Notes: generated from the sequence alone by a model not told the origin. DNA of 64,000 nucleotides from Catenuloplanes indicus (GCF_030813715.1 NZ_JAUSUZ010000001.1:1736001-1800000); one strand, 5' to 3'; counted from the stretch's first letter, positions 25,077 through 34,837 are shown. Made by a program: numbers and translations.

Positions 25077-26029
25077 CCACCATCGAGGCACGCGGACTCG
25101 CCCGGAGGTTCCGTTCGGGCAAGTCGGACGTCAACGCGGTGTGTGGGGTGGATCTGGACGTCGCGGCCGGGGAGATCATCGGTTTCGTCGGACCCAACGG
25201 CGCGGGCAAGACGACCACCCTGCGGATGCTGACCACTCTGCTGCGACCGACCTCCGGCACGGCGCACATCGCCGGAATCGATCTCGTCCGGGATCCGGCC
25301 GGCGTACGCCGCGCCAGCGGCTACGTCGCGCAGTCCGGCGGTGTCGACCCGAACGCCCGGGTCGCCGAGGAGCTGTGTCTGCAGGGCCGGCTGTACCGGC
25401 TGTCCCGCGCCGACGCTGTGTCCCGGGCCACCCGGCTGCTGCACGACTTCGACCTGAACACCGTACGGGACCGGCAGGTCCGCACCCTGTCGGGTGGCCA
25501 GCGACGCCGGATGGACATCGCGATGGGCCTGATGCACAGCCCGTCCGTCCTGTTCCTCGACGAGCCGACCACCGGTCTCGACCCGCAGAGCCGCGGCAAC
25601 GTCTGGGACCACGTACGCGCGCTGCGCGAGGACGCCGGAACCACGGTGTTCCTCACGACCCACTACCTGGACGAGGCCGACGCGCTCTGCGACCGGCTGT
25701 TCGTCATCGACCACGGGCGCATCGTCGCCCGCGGCACTCCGGACGAGCTGAAACGCGGCATCTCCGGTGACCTGGTGACCATCGAGGTCAGCGGCGACAC
25801 CGATGCCGCGAAGGTCGCGCTGGCCGGCCGGCCGGGGATCCACGAGCTCGCCGTGACCGACCGGTCGGTACGCCTGGTCGTCGACAACGGAGAGCGGGCG
25901 GTGGTCGACGTGATGCAGGCCCTGCAGGCGCACGGCGTCGGCATGCGCTCGATCCGGCTCGCCCGACCGACCCTCGACGACGTCTTTCTCACGCTCACCG
26001 GGCGGTCGCTGCGTGACGGCGACGCCTGA
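25073..26029 (+). CDS. ABC exporter ATP-binding protein (DrrA-like)
   Basis: A 318-aa ATPase. Walker A is GPNGAGKTTTLRML, the signature LSGGQRRRMDIAMG, and Walker B VLFLDEPTTGLDP, followed by the H-loop TTHYLDEAD. A C-terminal ~80-residue extension (VTIEVSGDTDAAKVA, then TLDDVFLTLTGRSLRD) is typical of the DrrA drug-resistance subfamily. It pairs with the membrane protein starting 18 bp later. Beside a secondary-metabolite operon, it most likely exports the product or protects the producer. Confidence 0.92.
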   Translation: MTTIEARGLARRFRSGKSDVNAVCGVDLDVAAGEIIGFVGPNGAGKTTTLRMLTTLLRPTSGTAHIAGIDLVRDPAGVRRASGYVAQSGGVDPNARVAEELCLQGRLYRLSRADAVSRATRLLHDFDLNTVRDRQVRTLSGGQRRRMDIAMGLMHSPSVLFLDEPTTGLDPQSRGNVWDHVRALREDAGTTVFLTTHYLDEADALCDRLFVIDHGRIVARGTPDELKRGISGDLVTIEVSGDTDAAKVALAGRPGIHELAVTDRSVRLVVDNGERAVVDVMQALQAHGVGMRSIRLARPTLDDVFLTLTGRSLRDGDA

Positions 26030-26047
26030 CCCCGCCGGAGGAGAGCC

Positions 26048-26809
26048 ATGCACACGGTCCGCGACACCGCTCTGATCTACCGGCGGCAGCTGCAACTGTC
26101 GCTGCGCAACCCGCTGTGGGTCCTGTTCGGGCTGGCTCAGCCGGCGCTCTACCTGGTCCTGTTCGGGCCACTGCTGACCGGGCTCGTGGGCAGACCCGGC
26201 TTCCCCTCCGGCAACGCCTGGCAGATCTATACGCCAGGGCTGCTGGTGCAGCTGTGCCTGTTCGGCTCGGCGTTCGTCGGGTTCGCGCTCATCGCCGACT
26301 GGCGGGCCGGCGTGCTGGAACGGTTGCGGGTCACGCCGGTCAGCCGGGCCGCTCCACTGCTCGGCCGGCTGCTACGCGACGTCACCGTCACCTCCGTCCA
26401 GGCGCTGATCCTGATCGGTACGGCGTTCGCGCTGGGGCTGCGGGTCTCGGTCGCAGCAATCGCGGTCGCGATGGCGTTCGTCGTGGCGATCGTGGTCGCA
26501 GTCTCCGCGCTGTCGTACACACTGGCCATGACGACCCGTAACGAGGACTCGTTCGCCCAGGTCATCAACCTGCTCACGGTACTGCTCCTGCTGCTGTCCG
26601 GGATCCTGCTGCCGATGGCGCTGGCCCCACGGTGGCTGGCCAACATCTCGGCGCTGAGTCCGCTGCGATACATGGTGGACGCCGTCCGCGACGCGTTCAC
26701 CGGCCACCTGCTGACCCCCACGGTCATGCTCGGCGTGGGGCTGGCGGTCCTGTTCGCGGCCGGCGCGGTCGGCATCGGCTGCTACACCTTCACCCGCGAG
26801 GACCGGTGA
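26048..26809 (+). CDS. ABC-2 type permease (DrrB-like)
   Basis: A 253-aa integral membrane subunit with six predicted helices. Family features are the N-terminal cytosolic RRQLQLSLRNPLWVLFGLAQPALYL segment (only partly quoted here as seen), the ABC-2 motif region IADWRAGVLERLRVTPVSR, and SGILLPMALAPRWLANISALSP before the last helix. GGAGGAGAGCC lies ahead of the ATG. It works with the ATPase at 25073 as an exporter. The next gene converges on it with a 16-bp gap. Confidence 0.9.
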   Translation: MHTVRDTALIYRRQLQLSLRNPLWVLFGLAQPALYLVLFGPLLTGLVGRPGFPSGNAWQIYTPGLLVQLCLFGSAFVGFALIADWRAGVLERLRVTPVSRAAPLLGRLLRDVTVTSVQALILIGTAFALGLRVSVAAIAVAMAFVVAIVVAVSALSYTLAMTTRNEDSFAQVINLLTVLLLLLSGILLPMALAPRWLANISALSPLRYMVDAVRDAFTGHLLTPTVMLGVGLAVLFAAGAVGIGCYTFTREDR

Positions 26810-26825
26810 CCCGAGACGGACCCGC

Positions 26826-29558
26826 TCAGCTCGTCCGGGAGGTCGGATCCAGGCACACCCGGGCCATCTCCACCCGCGATCCGACGCACAGTTTCGCGAA
26901 GATCCTCGACAGGTGTGTCTCCACCGTCTTCTCGGTGACGTGCAGCCGCTGGGCCACCCGCCGATTCGTCAATCCTTCGCTGACCAGCATCGCCACCTGA
27001 CGCTCGCGGCTGGTGAGCGTGTCCAGGCCGGACCGCGGTGCGGCGGTGCCGGTACGGGGTGCCCGGCCGGCGAGGCGGCGCCGTTCGGCCACCGCGTACC
27101 GCGACCAGCCGTGCGCCCCGGCCGCATCGAAGACGGCCTGCGCACGCCGCAACTGGGCGGCCGCCTGCTGCGGATCACCGCCGGAGGCGGCCGCGACACC
27201 ACCGGCCAGCCAGGCGCGCGCCGCATCCAGCCGCAGGCCGGAGGCGTCCAGCAGCCGCGCCGCGGTGGCCGCATGGCACTGCGCGGTGACCGGTTCCTCC
27301 GCGGCGAGTGCCTCGGCGATCGCCAGCTCCGCCATGCCGGCCCGCTGGGGCGGGCCGGATGCGGTGACCGTACCGCCGGCCCGGATCGCCCATTCCATGG
27401 CATCGGCCCGGCTGTCGTCCGCCAGTTCCATCCGTGTCAGGAGCTCGTACGTGTACGGCCGGGACCATCGGTCCAGCTCGGGCAGGTCGGCTCCGCCCAG
27501 TGCATCGGTCAGGGTGCGGCTGCCCTCACGACCACCGCCGGCCAGGCGTGCCTCGGCGTACATCCGGTGCGCCAACGCCGTCACCCATCGGCTGGGCCGC
27601 CGCGCCCGCCACCCGGTGGCCGCGGCGCCGGCGCGCAGGGCACCGTCCCGGTCGCCGGTCCAGGTGGCGACGCAGCATCGCGCGGCGAGCGCCAGCACCA
27701 GCTGCTCGTCACTGCCCGATGTGGTCGCCAGTTCGACGGCCTCGGCGGCGGCCACGGTCGCCTCGGTGAGCCGGCCGAGCGCGCGCAGCACGAATGCGCG
27801 CCCGGCCTGGAGGTGCGGCACGGCGAGCAGGGTTCCGGACGCGTGGGCCACGGTCAGCGCCCGGTCCAGGTGCCGCAGCGCGTCGACCGGACGGCCGAAC
27901 ATCATCTCACCCAGGCCGAGTAGTCCGGTGGCACCGAGGTTGCCGGCCAGTTCGCTGTCGACCAGCCCGTCCACCATCGCGGCCAGCGCGTCCAGCCGGG
28001 GCGCGGCGTCGTCCGCTCTGGCATCCAGGCAGTCCGCCACGAGCATCAGCCCGTGCCCGACGCCGGCGAGCGCCCGGTCACCGGAGTGCTCAGCGCCGGT
28101 CAGCGCGTCGGCTGACCACCGACGGCAGCCGTCGAGGGAACCGTCAGCCAGGTCGATGACGGCCAGCGCGAGCGAGCGCGTCGGCCGGACCGCGGTGGAC
28201 GCGCCCGAGGTGGCGCCGGCCGCCCGGTCCAGCAGTGCCCGGCCCTCCGCGCCGCGGCACAGCAGCCATTCCACGATCGCGCCGAGGCCGGCGACCAGGT
28301 CGTACGTGCGCGAATGGTGCGCAACAGCCGCCGGCCACGCCCGGTGCAGCGTCACCCGGCTCTCCGCGAGGCGTCCCTCGGCGGCGAGGGCCGCGGCGAG
28401 CGCGACCATCAGGGTGGCCGGGCGGGGCGCCTGGCTGTCCGCCGGCAGCAGCCGCAGTGCGGCGCGCAGCCAGCGCGACCTGGTCGGCGTCATGGTTTCA
28501 CCGTCCGCGCGGGCGGCCGCGACGAGCAGGGCGATCGCCTCGCGGTCGCCTACGGCTGCCGACCGTTCGACGTGGTGGGCCATGGCGTCCGGCGACGTGC
28601 CGATCGCCCGCAGCGCCAGCGCGGCCCGTGCGTGCGCTGCCAGCCGCCAGGCCGGGGCCGCGGCCGCATACGCCACCGTGCCGACCACCGGGTGCCGGAA
28701 GACGAACCGGCCGTCTGCCTCGACCGGCCGGACCAGGTCCTGCCGGGCCAACTCGTCGATCGCCGCATGCAGCTCCGGTCCGGTGAGCTCGGCCACGGCG
28801 CCGACCACGGCCAGCGCGAACGGATCGCCGAGTACGGCGGCCGCCGACGCGGCCAGCTGTGCGGCCGGCGACAGGTCGGCCAGTTCCCCGGACAGTGCCC
28901 AGGTACCCGGAGCGATCCCGGTCCCCTGACCCGCCAGCACCTGCAGATAGCGGGGATTGCCGCCGCTGTCGGAGTGAAGGGCAGGCCGCCACGACAGCAG
29001 GGGATCCGCAGCGACCAGCCGGGCCGCCTCGTCGCCGTCCAACGGGGCCAAGGGCAGCCAGTCGACCGCACGGGGATGGCTGCCGCCGGTGACGTACTGG
29101 TGCAGCCACGCCGCGACCTGCCGGGGCCGGTATGCCATCAGCATCAGCACCGGCGCCTGCGGCGGCCGGCGCAGCAGCCGCAGCAATTCCACGACCGCGG
29201 CCGGGTCGGCGCGGTCGATGTCGTCGAGAATCAGGACCAGACCCGGTGCGGCGATACGGGCGAGAAGGTCACGCGGGGATTCTGCCCGGTCGATGCCGTA
29301 ACGATAGTCGTGCAGTGCGTCGGACAGCGGATCGGCCGGGCCTCGACTGCCGTACGGCACCCGCCCGGCCAGCACCGGGTGGCCGTGCACGCCGGCGAGG
29401 CGGGTGGCCTCCTCCAGCAGGCGGGTCTTGCCCAGGCCAGGGTCACCCGTCACCGTGATCACCCGGGCCGAGCCTACCGTGAGCTGGGACAACGCCGTCG
29501 ATATGACGGCGATCTCACGCTCCCGGCCGATCATCGGGGCCGGCTCCGCTGCACTCAT
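26826..29558 (-). CDS. LAL-type LuxR regulator (AAA ATPase + HTH)
   Basis: A 910-aa large ATP-binding LuxR-family regulator. The N-terminus has MIGREREIAVI and Walker A VTGDPGLGKTRLLEEATR, with Walker B VLILDDIDRADP about 75 residues later. The middle is helical and TPR-like. The C-terminal ~60 residues are a LuxR helix-turn-helix (LTSRERQVAMLVSEGLTNRR, then LHVTEKTVETHL). The ATG at 29558 is chosen because GGAGG lies six bases upstream and the family starts close to the Walker region. LAL proteins commonly switch on neighbouring biosynthetic clusters, and this one faces the exporter genes across a convergent junction. The targets are inferred from context. Confidence 0.88.
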   Translation of the reverse strand: MSAAEPAPMIGREREIAVISTALSQLTVGSARVITVTGDPGLGKTRLLEEATRLAGVHGHPVLAGRVPYGSRGPADPLSDALHDYRYGIDRAESPRDLLARIAAPGLVLILDDIDRADPAAVVELLRLLRRPPQAPVLMLMAYRPRQVAAWLHQYVTGGSHPRAVDWLPLAPLDGDEAARLVAADPLLSWRPALHSDSGGNPRYLQVLAGQGTGIAPGTWALSGELADLSPAAQLAASAAAVLGDPFALAVVGAVAELTGPELHAAIDELARQDLVRPVEADGRFVFRHPVVGTVAYAAAAPAWRLAAHARAALALRAIGTSPDAMAHHVERSAAVGDREAIALLVAAARADGETMTPTRSRWLRAALRLLPADSQAPRPATLMVALAAALAAEGRLAESRVTLHRAWPAAVAHHSRTYDLVAGLGAIVEWLLCRGAEGRALLDRAAGATSGASTAVRPTRSLALAVIDLADGSLDGCRRWSADALTGAEHSGDRALAGVGHGLMLVADCLDARADDAAPRLDALAAMVDGLVDSELAGNLGATGLLGLGEMMFGRPVDALRHLDRALTVAHASGTLLAVPHLQAGRAFVLRALGRLTEATVAAAEAVELATTSGSDEQLVLALAARCCVATWTGDRDGALRAGAAATGWRARRPSRWVTALAHRMYAEARLAGGGREGSRTLTDALGGADLPELDRWSRPYTYELLTRMELADDSRADAMEWAIRAGGTVTASGPPQRAGMAELAIAEALAAEEPVTAQCHAATAARLLDASGLRLDAARAWLAGGVAAASGGDPQQAAAQLRRAQAVFDAAGAHGWSRYAVAERRRLAGRAPRTGTAAPRSGLDTLTSRERQVAMLVSEGLTNRRVAQRLHVTEKTVETHLSRIFAKLCVGSRVEMARVCLDPTSRTS

Positions 29559-29792
29559 CGCATCCTCCACGCCGCGCCTCCGCGCACTCATCCGAACCAC
29601 TGTGGACAGACTGCTGGTGCTCGGATCTTGGCAGCGGTAGAAAGGAGAAGCGGCAGAATGCAGACGCGTCCAGAAATCGGCAGACGCTCCGATCGCCGGA
29701 GTTGACAGCCGCGAAGAAATCAGTTCTGGCGCCCGTACGCATTGTCTGTGGTGATTTGCTCCGTATCGCAGCGATCGACAGGAGACGAAGGC

Positions 29793-32207
29793 ATGCCCCA
29801 CGATCGCGGCCGAGCCGGCAGCCGCAGCCTCGCCGACGCGGCGGACGTCCGGACGGTGGCTCAGCTGGCACAGTTGCTGCGCCGGCTCCGGCGCCGACAC
29901 GCGCGCGACCGGCTTGACTCCGAGCTGACGTACCGCGAGCTCGCGGCGGCGAGCGGATTCTCCGTGGCGGCCATCGCGGAGTACTTCACCGGCCGGACGC
30001 TGGCCCCCACCGATCGCTTCGACGTCCTGATCCGGCTGCTCGGCGCGACGGCCGAGGAGTGCGGCGCGCTGGCCACCGCCCGGGACCGGGTGGCCGAAGC
30101 CCGGCGCGGGCCCCGCACCGGGCGCGGCACCCCCACTCCGGCCGGTGGTGCCACGCGGACCGCGGTGGTACCCCGTCAGCTGCCCGCCGCCGTGGCGCAC
30201 TTCACCGGCAGGTCACGGGAACTGGCGGAACTCGACCGGCTCGCGGACGGCCCCGGCCCGGAGTCCACGTTCGTCATCTCCGCGATCGGCGGTACGGCCG
30301 GCGCGGGCAAGACAGCGCTGGCGCTGCACTGGGCGCACCGGGTCGCGGACCGTTTCCCCGACGGCCAGCTGTACGTCAACCTGCGCGGATTCGACCCCAG
30401 CGGGATGGCGATGCCGGTCGAGCGGGCGCTGCGCGGCTTCCTGGAGGCGTTGGGCGTGGCCTCCTCCCGCATTCCCGCCGAGCCGGACGCGCAGGCCGCG
30501 CTGTACCGCAGCCTCGTGGCCGGCAAGCGCATGCTGATCATATTGGACAACGCTCTCGACACGGCACAGGTGCGCCCCCTGCTGGCCGGTACGCCGAGCT
30601 GCCTGGTGCTGGTCACCAGCCGTAACCAGCTGCCGAGTCTGGTCGCCTCGCACGGCGCGAAGCCGATCACGGTGGACCTGCTCCCGGCGGACGACGCGGT
30701 GCACCTGCTGACGGCCCGGCTGGGTGCCGCCCGGGTGGCCGCGGAGCCGGTGGCGCTGGACGACATCGTCGCCCGCTGCGCCGGGCTGCCGCTGGCGCTC
30801 GCCGTGGTGGCCGCCCGTGCCGCGGGACGGCCCGCGCAGTCGCTGTCGAGGATAGCGGCCGAACTGCACGCCGCCGGCGATCGGCTCGATCCGCTGACGA
30901 CCGACGACGACCCCGCCACCGACGTACGCACGGTGTTCTCCTGGTCCCACGACGCCCTGACGCCTGCCGCGGCGCGGCTGTTCCGGCTGCTGGGCATGCA
31001 CCCCGGGCCGGACATCTCGGTGGCCGCCGCGGCGAGTCTGGCCGGCGTCCACCCGGCCCACGCGGAACGCCTGGTCCGGGAACTCGTCCGGGCGCACCTG
31101 ATCACCCGGCACGGTCCCGGCCGGTATGTCATCCACGACCTGCTGCACGCCTTCGCCGCCGAGCGCGCCCGGCAGGTGGACGACAACGCGGGCCGCCACA
31201 GCGGCGCAGAGCGGCTGTTCGACCATTACCTCCACCCGCTCTACCGCGCCGCGATGCTGGTGGAGCCCAACCGCCGCCCCGTTCCGCTCGCCGCGCCCAC
31301 CGTCGGCGTGACGGTGGAAGAGATCGTCGACGTCGAACGTGCCGATGCGTGGGTCGGCACCGAGTACCCGGTACTGGTCGCCGGGGTCCACCGTGCCGCG
31401 GAACTGCACTTCGACCGGCACGCCTGGATGCTGGCCTGGGCACTGTGCGATTTCCAGGACCGCCGGGGCCGCTGGCACGATCTCACCGAATGTCAGGCCG
31501 TGGCACTGGCCGCGGCCCGCCGCGCGGCCGACCTCGCCGGCCAGGCCCACGCGCTGCGCTACCTGGCGCGGGCACAGGTCCGGCTCGGGCTGCTCGAGGC
31601 CGCGGTGGCCAATCTCGGACGTGCCCTGGATCTCGCGGACCAGGTGGACGATCCGCTGTTCGAGGCACGCTGCAACATCGACCTGGCGTACCTGCTGGCC
31701 CGGCACGATCCGCACCGTACGGGCCTGGCTCACGCCCAACGCGCGCTGGAGCTGTTCGCCGCGGCCGCCGACCGGGTCTGGGAGGCCCGAGCCCTCAACG
31801 CCGCCGGCTGGCACCACGTGCTGCGCGGCGAGTACGAGCCCGCGGTCGGCTGCTGCGAACGGGCCATCGCGCTGCTCACCGACCTCGACGACGTTCCGGG
31901 GCTCGCCGCGACCTGGGACAGCCTTGGGTACGCGCATCAGCACCTCGGCCGGTACGCCTCCGCGATCGCCTGTCACCGACGGGCGATCGGACTCTTCCGG
32001 CAGCTGGGTGACCGCTTCCAGGAGGCCGAGACGCTCACCCACCTCGGAGAGGCGCTGCGCAGTGACGGCAGCCCGGAGCCGGCCCGGCAGGCGTGGACGG
32101 ACGCGCTGACGATCCTCGACGACCTGAACCATCCCGACGCTGCCGCGATCCGCGCGAAACTGGCAGCGCTGCAACCGGCCGGCGCCGACGCGGCGTCCGT
32201 ACCGTGA
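29793..32207 (+). CDS. STAND regulator: XRE-like HTH, NB-ARC, TPR
   Basis: An 804-aa protein. The first ~110 residues include an XRE/Cro-like helix-turn-helix (LTYRELAAASGFSVAAIAEY) in place of a SARP winged helix. The NB-ARC ATPase starts near 135 (FTGRSRELAEL), with P-loop GGTAGAGKTALALH near 166, MLIILDNALD and CAGLPLAL. TPR-like helices fill the C-terminal half. The NB-ARC part is close to that of the gene at 4095 (compare RFPDGQLYVNLRGF with RFPDGQIFVSLRGF). ATG 29793 follows AGGAGACGAAGG; an earlier in-frame start at 29742 lacks such a site. Its targets are unknown. It is divergent from the LAL gene. Confidence 0.85.
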   Translation: MPHDRGRAGSRSLADAADVRTVAQLAQLLRRLRRRHARDRLDSELTYRELAAASGFSVAAIAEYFTGRTLAPTDRFDVLIRLLGATAEECGALATARDRVAEARRGPRTGRGTPTPAGGATRTAVVPRQLPAAVAHFTGRSRELAELDRLADGPGPESTFVISAIGGTAGAGKTALALHWAHRVADRFPDGQLYVNLRGFDPSGMAMPVERALRGFLEALGVASSRIPAEPDAQAALYRSLVAGKRMLIILDNALDTAQVRPLLAGTPSCLVLVTSRNQLPSLVASHGAKPITVDLLPADDAVHLLTARLGAARVAAEPVALDDIVARCAGLPLALAVVAARAAGRPAQSLSRIAAELHAAGDRLDPLTTDDDPATDVRTVFSWSHDALTPAAARLFRLLGMHPGPDISVAAAASLAGVHPAHAERLVRELVRAHLITRHGPGRYVIHDLLHAFAAERARQVDDNAGRHSGAERLFDHYLHPLYRAAMLVEPNRRPVPLAAPTVGVTVEEIVDVERADAWVGTEYPVLVAGVHRAAELHFDRHAWMLAWALCDFQDRRGRWHDLTECQAVALAAARRAADLAGQAHALRYLARAQVRLGLLEAAVANLGRALDLADQVDDPLFEARCNIDLAYLLARHDPHRTGLAHAQRALELFAAAADRVWEARALNAAGWHHVLRGEYEPAVGCCERAIALLTDLDDVPGLAATWDSLGYAHQHLGRYASAIACHRRAIGLFRQLGDRFQEAETLTHLGEALRSDGSPEPARQAWTDALTILDDLNHPDAAAIRAKLAALQPAGADAASVP

Positions 32208-32396
32208 CCGGTGTTTCCGGCTGTTCGGTCAGTGGGTTTCGGCGGTCGGGTACGGCCGGCGCGTCCGCCGCCCTCGCCGCACTCACCCTCGCGCTCGGCG
32301 ACACCGTTCCGGCGTGAAGCAGCTTCCTCGGCGGAAATGCGTTTTCCCGATTGCGTGTGCTTCCTAAGATCTCCGGAGGTCAAGGAGGTTGGCACG

Positions 32397-34406
32397 GTGA
32401 GTGATTTCCAGCGATTCGTAGCGGATGTGACGACACGTCTGTCCGCGATGTCCACGCGCGAGTTGTACGTCGTCGGTGACCGTCTCGACCGGGACTCGCT
32501 CTGGCTCACCTTTCTCGACTCCTTCCCCGCCGGCACCAATCGCCGGTTCCGTGAGCGTTCCGAGTACGACTGCTCGACCTGCCGTGGTTTCATCAAGAAC
32601 GTCGGTACCGTCGTCGAGATCCATGACGGACAGGTCCGCACCGTCTGGTCCGGGGTGTCCGCCTCCGACCCGGTCTTCTCCGTCGTCGCCGCCGCGATGG
32701 ACGAGTTCGTCCGTACGCTGCCGTTGACCGGCATTTTCCGGACCGCGGAGGCACAGTACGGGGCGAAGACGACCCGGACGCTGCGCGACGGCCAAGTCGA
32801 GGTGTGGCACCACCTGCACGGCCGGGTGGACAAGCGGCACCGCACCAGGGACGCAGGGGCGGCACGGGGCGACTTCGACGCCGCCGTGCAGGTGCTCGAG
32901 CGTGGCCTGGCCGAACTCGCCCCGCAGGCCCTGGACACCGTCGCCGACCTGATCGACGGCAACGCCCTCTACCGCGGCACCGAGCATCGCCGGGCCGTGG
33001 CCGAGTTCCGGTCGTTGCAGAACCGGTGGGCGCAGGCCGTCGACCGGCGGGCTTTCGTGTTCGCCAACGCGACGAGTCCCGCGGCCCGGTTCCGCAACAC
33101 GGTGATCGGCACCCTCGTCCAAGACCTCTCCGCCGGTGTCGGCCTGGAGCAGGCGGTCCGGTCGTTCGAGGCGAAGGTGGCGCCGCAGAACTACAAGCGC
33201 CCCACCGCGCTGATCACCCCGGCCATGGTCAGGGCCGCCATGCGGACCATCGACGACCTGGGCATCGAGGAGTCGTTGCAGCGACGGTTCGCCCGGCTGT
33301 CCGACGTCTCGGTCACCAACGTGCTGTGGGTCGACAACGACATCCAGCCGCGGATGAAGGACGGCCTCGAAGGGCTGCTCATGCGGGCGGCCACCACCAG
33401 GCCGTCCGGTGCGGGCCCGCGTGACGGGAAGCCGGAGGAGATCCCCGTGGTCGCCTTCCTGAAGGACGTCCTGCCCGGCGCCGCGAGCATCGACCTGTGG
33501 GTCGCCAACAGCCACGAACCGCACTTCGTCAGTCTCACCACCGGCCGGCACCCGGACGCCCCGCGGCTGTTCACCTGGGACAACGATTTCGCCTGGTCCT
33601 ACGGCGGCAACGTCACCGACTCGATCAAGGAGAGGGTGAAGCGGGCCGGCGGCAACGTCACCGGCAAGCTGCGGGTGAGCCTGTCCTGGTTCAACCACGA
33701 CGACCTCGACCTGCACGTGTTCGAACCCAACGGCGACCACATCTGGTACCAGGAGAAACGCAACAAACTGGACGTCGACATGAACGCCGGCGGTGCGTTC
33801 TCCCGCGAACCGGTGGAGAACGTCACCTGGACCGGCATCGTTCCCGACGGTGAATACCGAATCGAGGTCAACCAGTACAACAAGCGGGAGAGCACCGACG
33901 CCGGCTTCGTGATCGAGACCGAGAGCAACGGGAAGATCGAGCACTACCGTTACGATCGGGCGGTCGGCCACAAGGAGACCGTCGAGGTGGGCCGGATGAC
34001 GGTCACCGGCGAGGTGATCACCGCTTTCCGGCCGGGCAAGGACATGCAGGCGGGCAGCGTGGGCAGGGACCTGTGGGGTATCACCACCGAACAGTTCGTG
34101 CCGGTGTCGACCGTCATGTACTCGCCGAACTACTTCGACGGCAACGAGGTCGGCAACCGCCACTACTTCTTCATGCTGAAGGGCTGCGTGAACGACCAGC
34201 CGACCCGGGGAATCTACAACGAGTTCCTCCGCGGCGACCTGCAGCCGCACCGCAAGGTCTTCGAGGTTCTCGGCGACCGCACCAAGTGCGAGCCGACCCC
34301 GGATCAGCTGTCCGGTCTCGGCTTCAGCTCCACGGTCCGCGACTCCGTCCTCGCCAAGGTGACCATGACCGGCGGGCGGCGTCGCCTCATGAGCATCCAG
34401 TTCTGA
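32397..34406 (+). CDS. 669-aa protein of unknown function with a DUF2135-like beta domain
   Basis: I cannot assign a function. The GTG at 32397 follows AAGGAGGT by seven bases. Residues ~1-120 look like a globular module with an EYDCSTCRGFIKNVGT pair of Cys. Helical stretches follow to ~400. Then comes a beta-rich domain (KLRVSLSWFNHDDLDLHVFE, then WYQEKRNKLDVDMNAGG and DGEYRIEVNQYNKRES), which resembles YfaP/DUF2135-type domains. The C-terminal part has VSTVMYSPNYFDGNEVGNRH. From memory the pair with the next gene resembles a two-gene set seen in tailed phages, but this needs a search. No integrase or structural phage gene is nearby. It has no signal peptide, so it is probably cytosolic. Confidence 0.7.
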   Translation: MSDFQRFVADVTTRLSAMSTRELYVVGDRLDRDSLWLTFLDSFPAGTNRRFRERSEYDCSTCRGFIKNVGTVVEIHDGQVRTVWSGVSASDPVFSVVAAAMDEFVRTLPLTGIFRTAEAQYGAKTTRTLRDGQVEVWHHLHGRVDKRHRTRDAGAARGDFDAAVQVLERGLAELAPQALDTVADLIDGNALYRGTEHRRAVAEFRSLQNRWAQAVDRRAFVFANATSPAARFRNTVIGTLVQDLSAGVGLEQAVRSFEAKVAPQNYKRPTALITPAMVRAAMRTIDDLGIEESLQRRFARLSDVSVTNVLWVDNDIQPRMKDGLEGLLMRAATTRPSGAGPRDGKPEEIPVVAFLKDVLPGAASIDLWVANSHEPHFVSLTTGRHPDAPRLFTWDNDFAWSYGGNVTDSIKERVKRAGGNVTGKLRVSLSWFNHDDLDLHVFEPNGDHIWYQEKRNKLDVDMNAGGAFSREPVENVTWTGIVPDGEYRIEVNQYNKRESTDAGFVIETESNGKIEHYRYDRAVGHKETVEVGRMTVTGEVITAFRPGKDMQAGSVGRDLWGITTEQFVPVSTVMYSPNYFDGNEVGNRHYFFMLKGCVNDQPTRGIYNEFLRGDLQPHRKVFEVLGDRTKCEPTPDQLSGLGFSSTVRDSVLAKVTMTGGRRRLMSIQF

Positions 34407-34437
34407 TCTCCTGTAACCGGACACCCGAGGAACCATC

Positions 34438-34833
34438 ATGACCATTTTCGAGAAGGCCACGCGGGAGAAGTTCCGCTACCCGTCGACCAAGGGCCAGCTG
34501 ACCACGGAGCAGCTGTGGGAGCTTCCGCTGACCGCCAAGTCCGGCTTCAGCCTCGACGACGTGGCCAAGGCCGTCCACGCCGAGCTCAAGGCCATCGACA
34601 CCGAGTCGTTCGTGGCCACCGAGACGAATCCGGCCAAGGCAACCCTGGAGACCAAGCTGGAGGTCGTCAAGCACGTCATCGCCGTCCGCCTCGCCGAGGA
34701 CCAGGCGGCGAAGGCGGCGGCGGCCAACAAACTGGAGAAGGAGAAGCTGATCGCCATCCTCGGCCGCAAGCAGGACGCAGCCCTGGAGAACCTGACCGAG
34801 GCGGAGCTGCTCGCCCGGATCAACAACCTGTAG
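34438..34833 (+). CDS. 131-aa helical partner of the 669-aa protein
   Basis: This small cytosolic protein is predicted to be mostly helical. It starts MTIFEKATREKFRYPSTKGQ, continues LTTEQLWELPLTAKSGFSLD, and ends with a Lys/Ala/Glu-rich coiled-coil-like tail and LTEAELLARINNL. It lies 31 bp after the 669-aa gene, so the two are likely co-transcribed. Short proteins with the same LWDLPL-type segment are familiar to me from phage genomes, but I cannot name a function. The ATG follows CGAGGAA. A strong hairpin follows the stop. The lysine-rich composition is slightly unlike the arginine-rich neighbours. Confidence 0.7.
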   Translation: MTIFEKATREKFRYPSTKGQLTTEQLWELPLTAKSGFSLDDVAKAVHAELKAIDTESFVATETNPAKATLETKLEVVKHVIAVRLAEDQAAKAAAANKLEKEKLIAILGRKQDAALENLTEAELLARINNL

Positions 34834-34837
34834 CGCA

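Noticed and set aside
32397-34833. A complete prophage around the 669/131-aa cassette
   Set aside because: No integrase, capsid, portal, tail or lysis gene and no attachment-site repeat is visible nearby.
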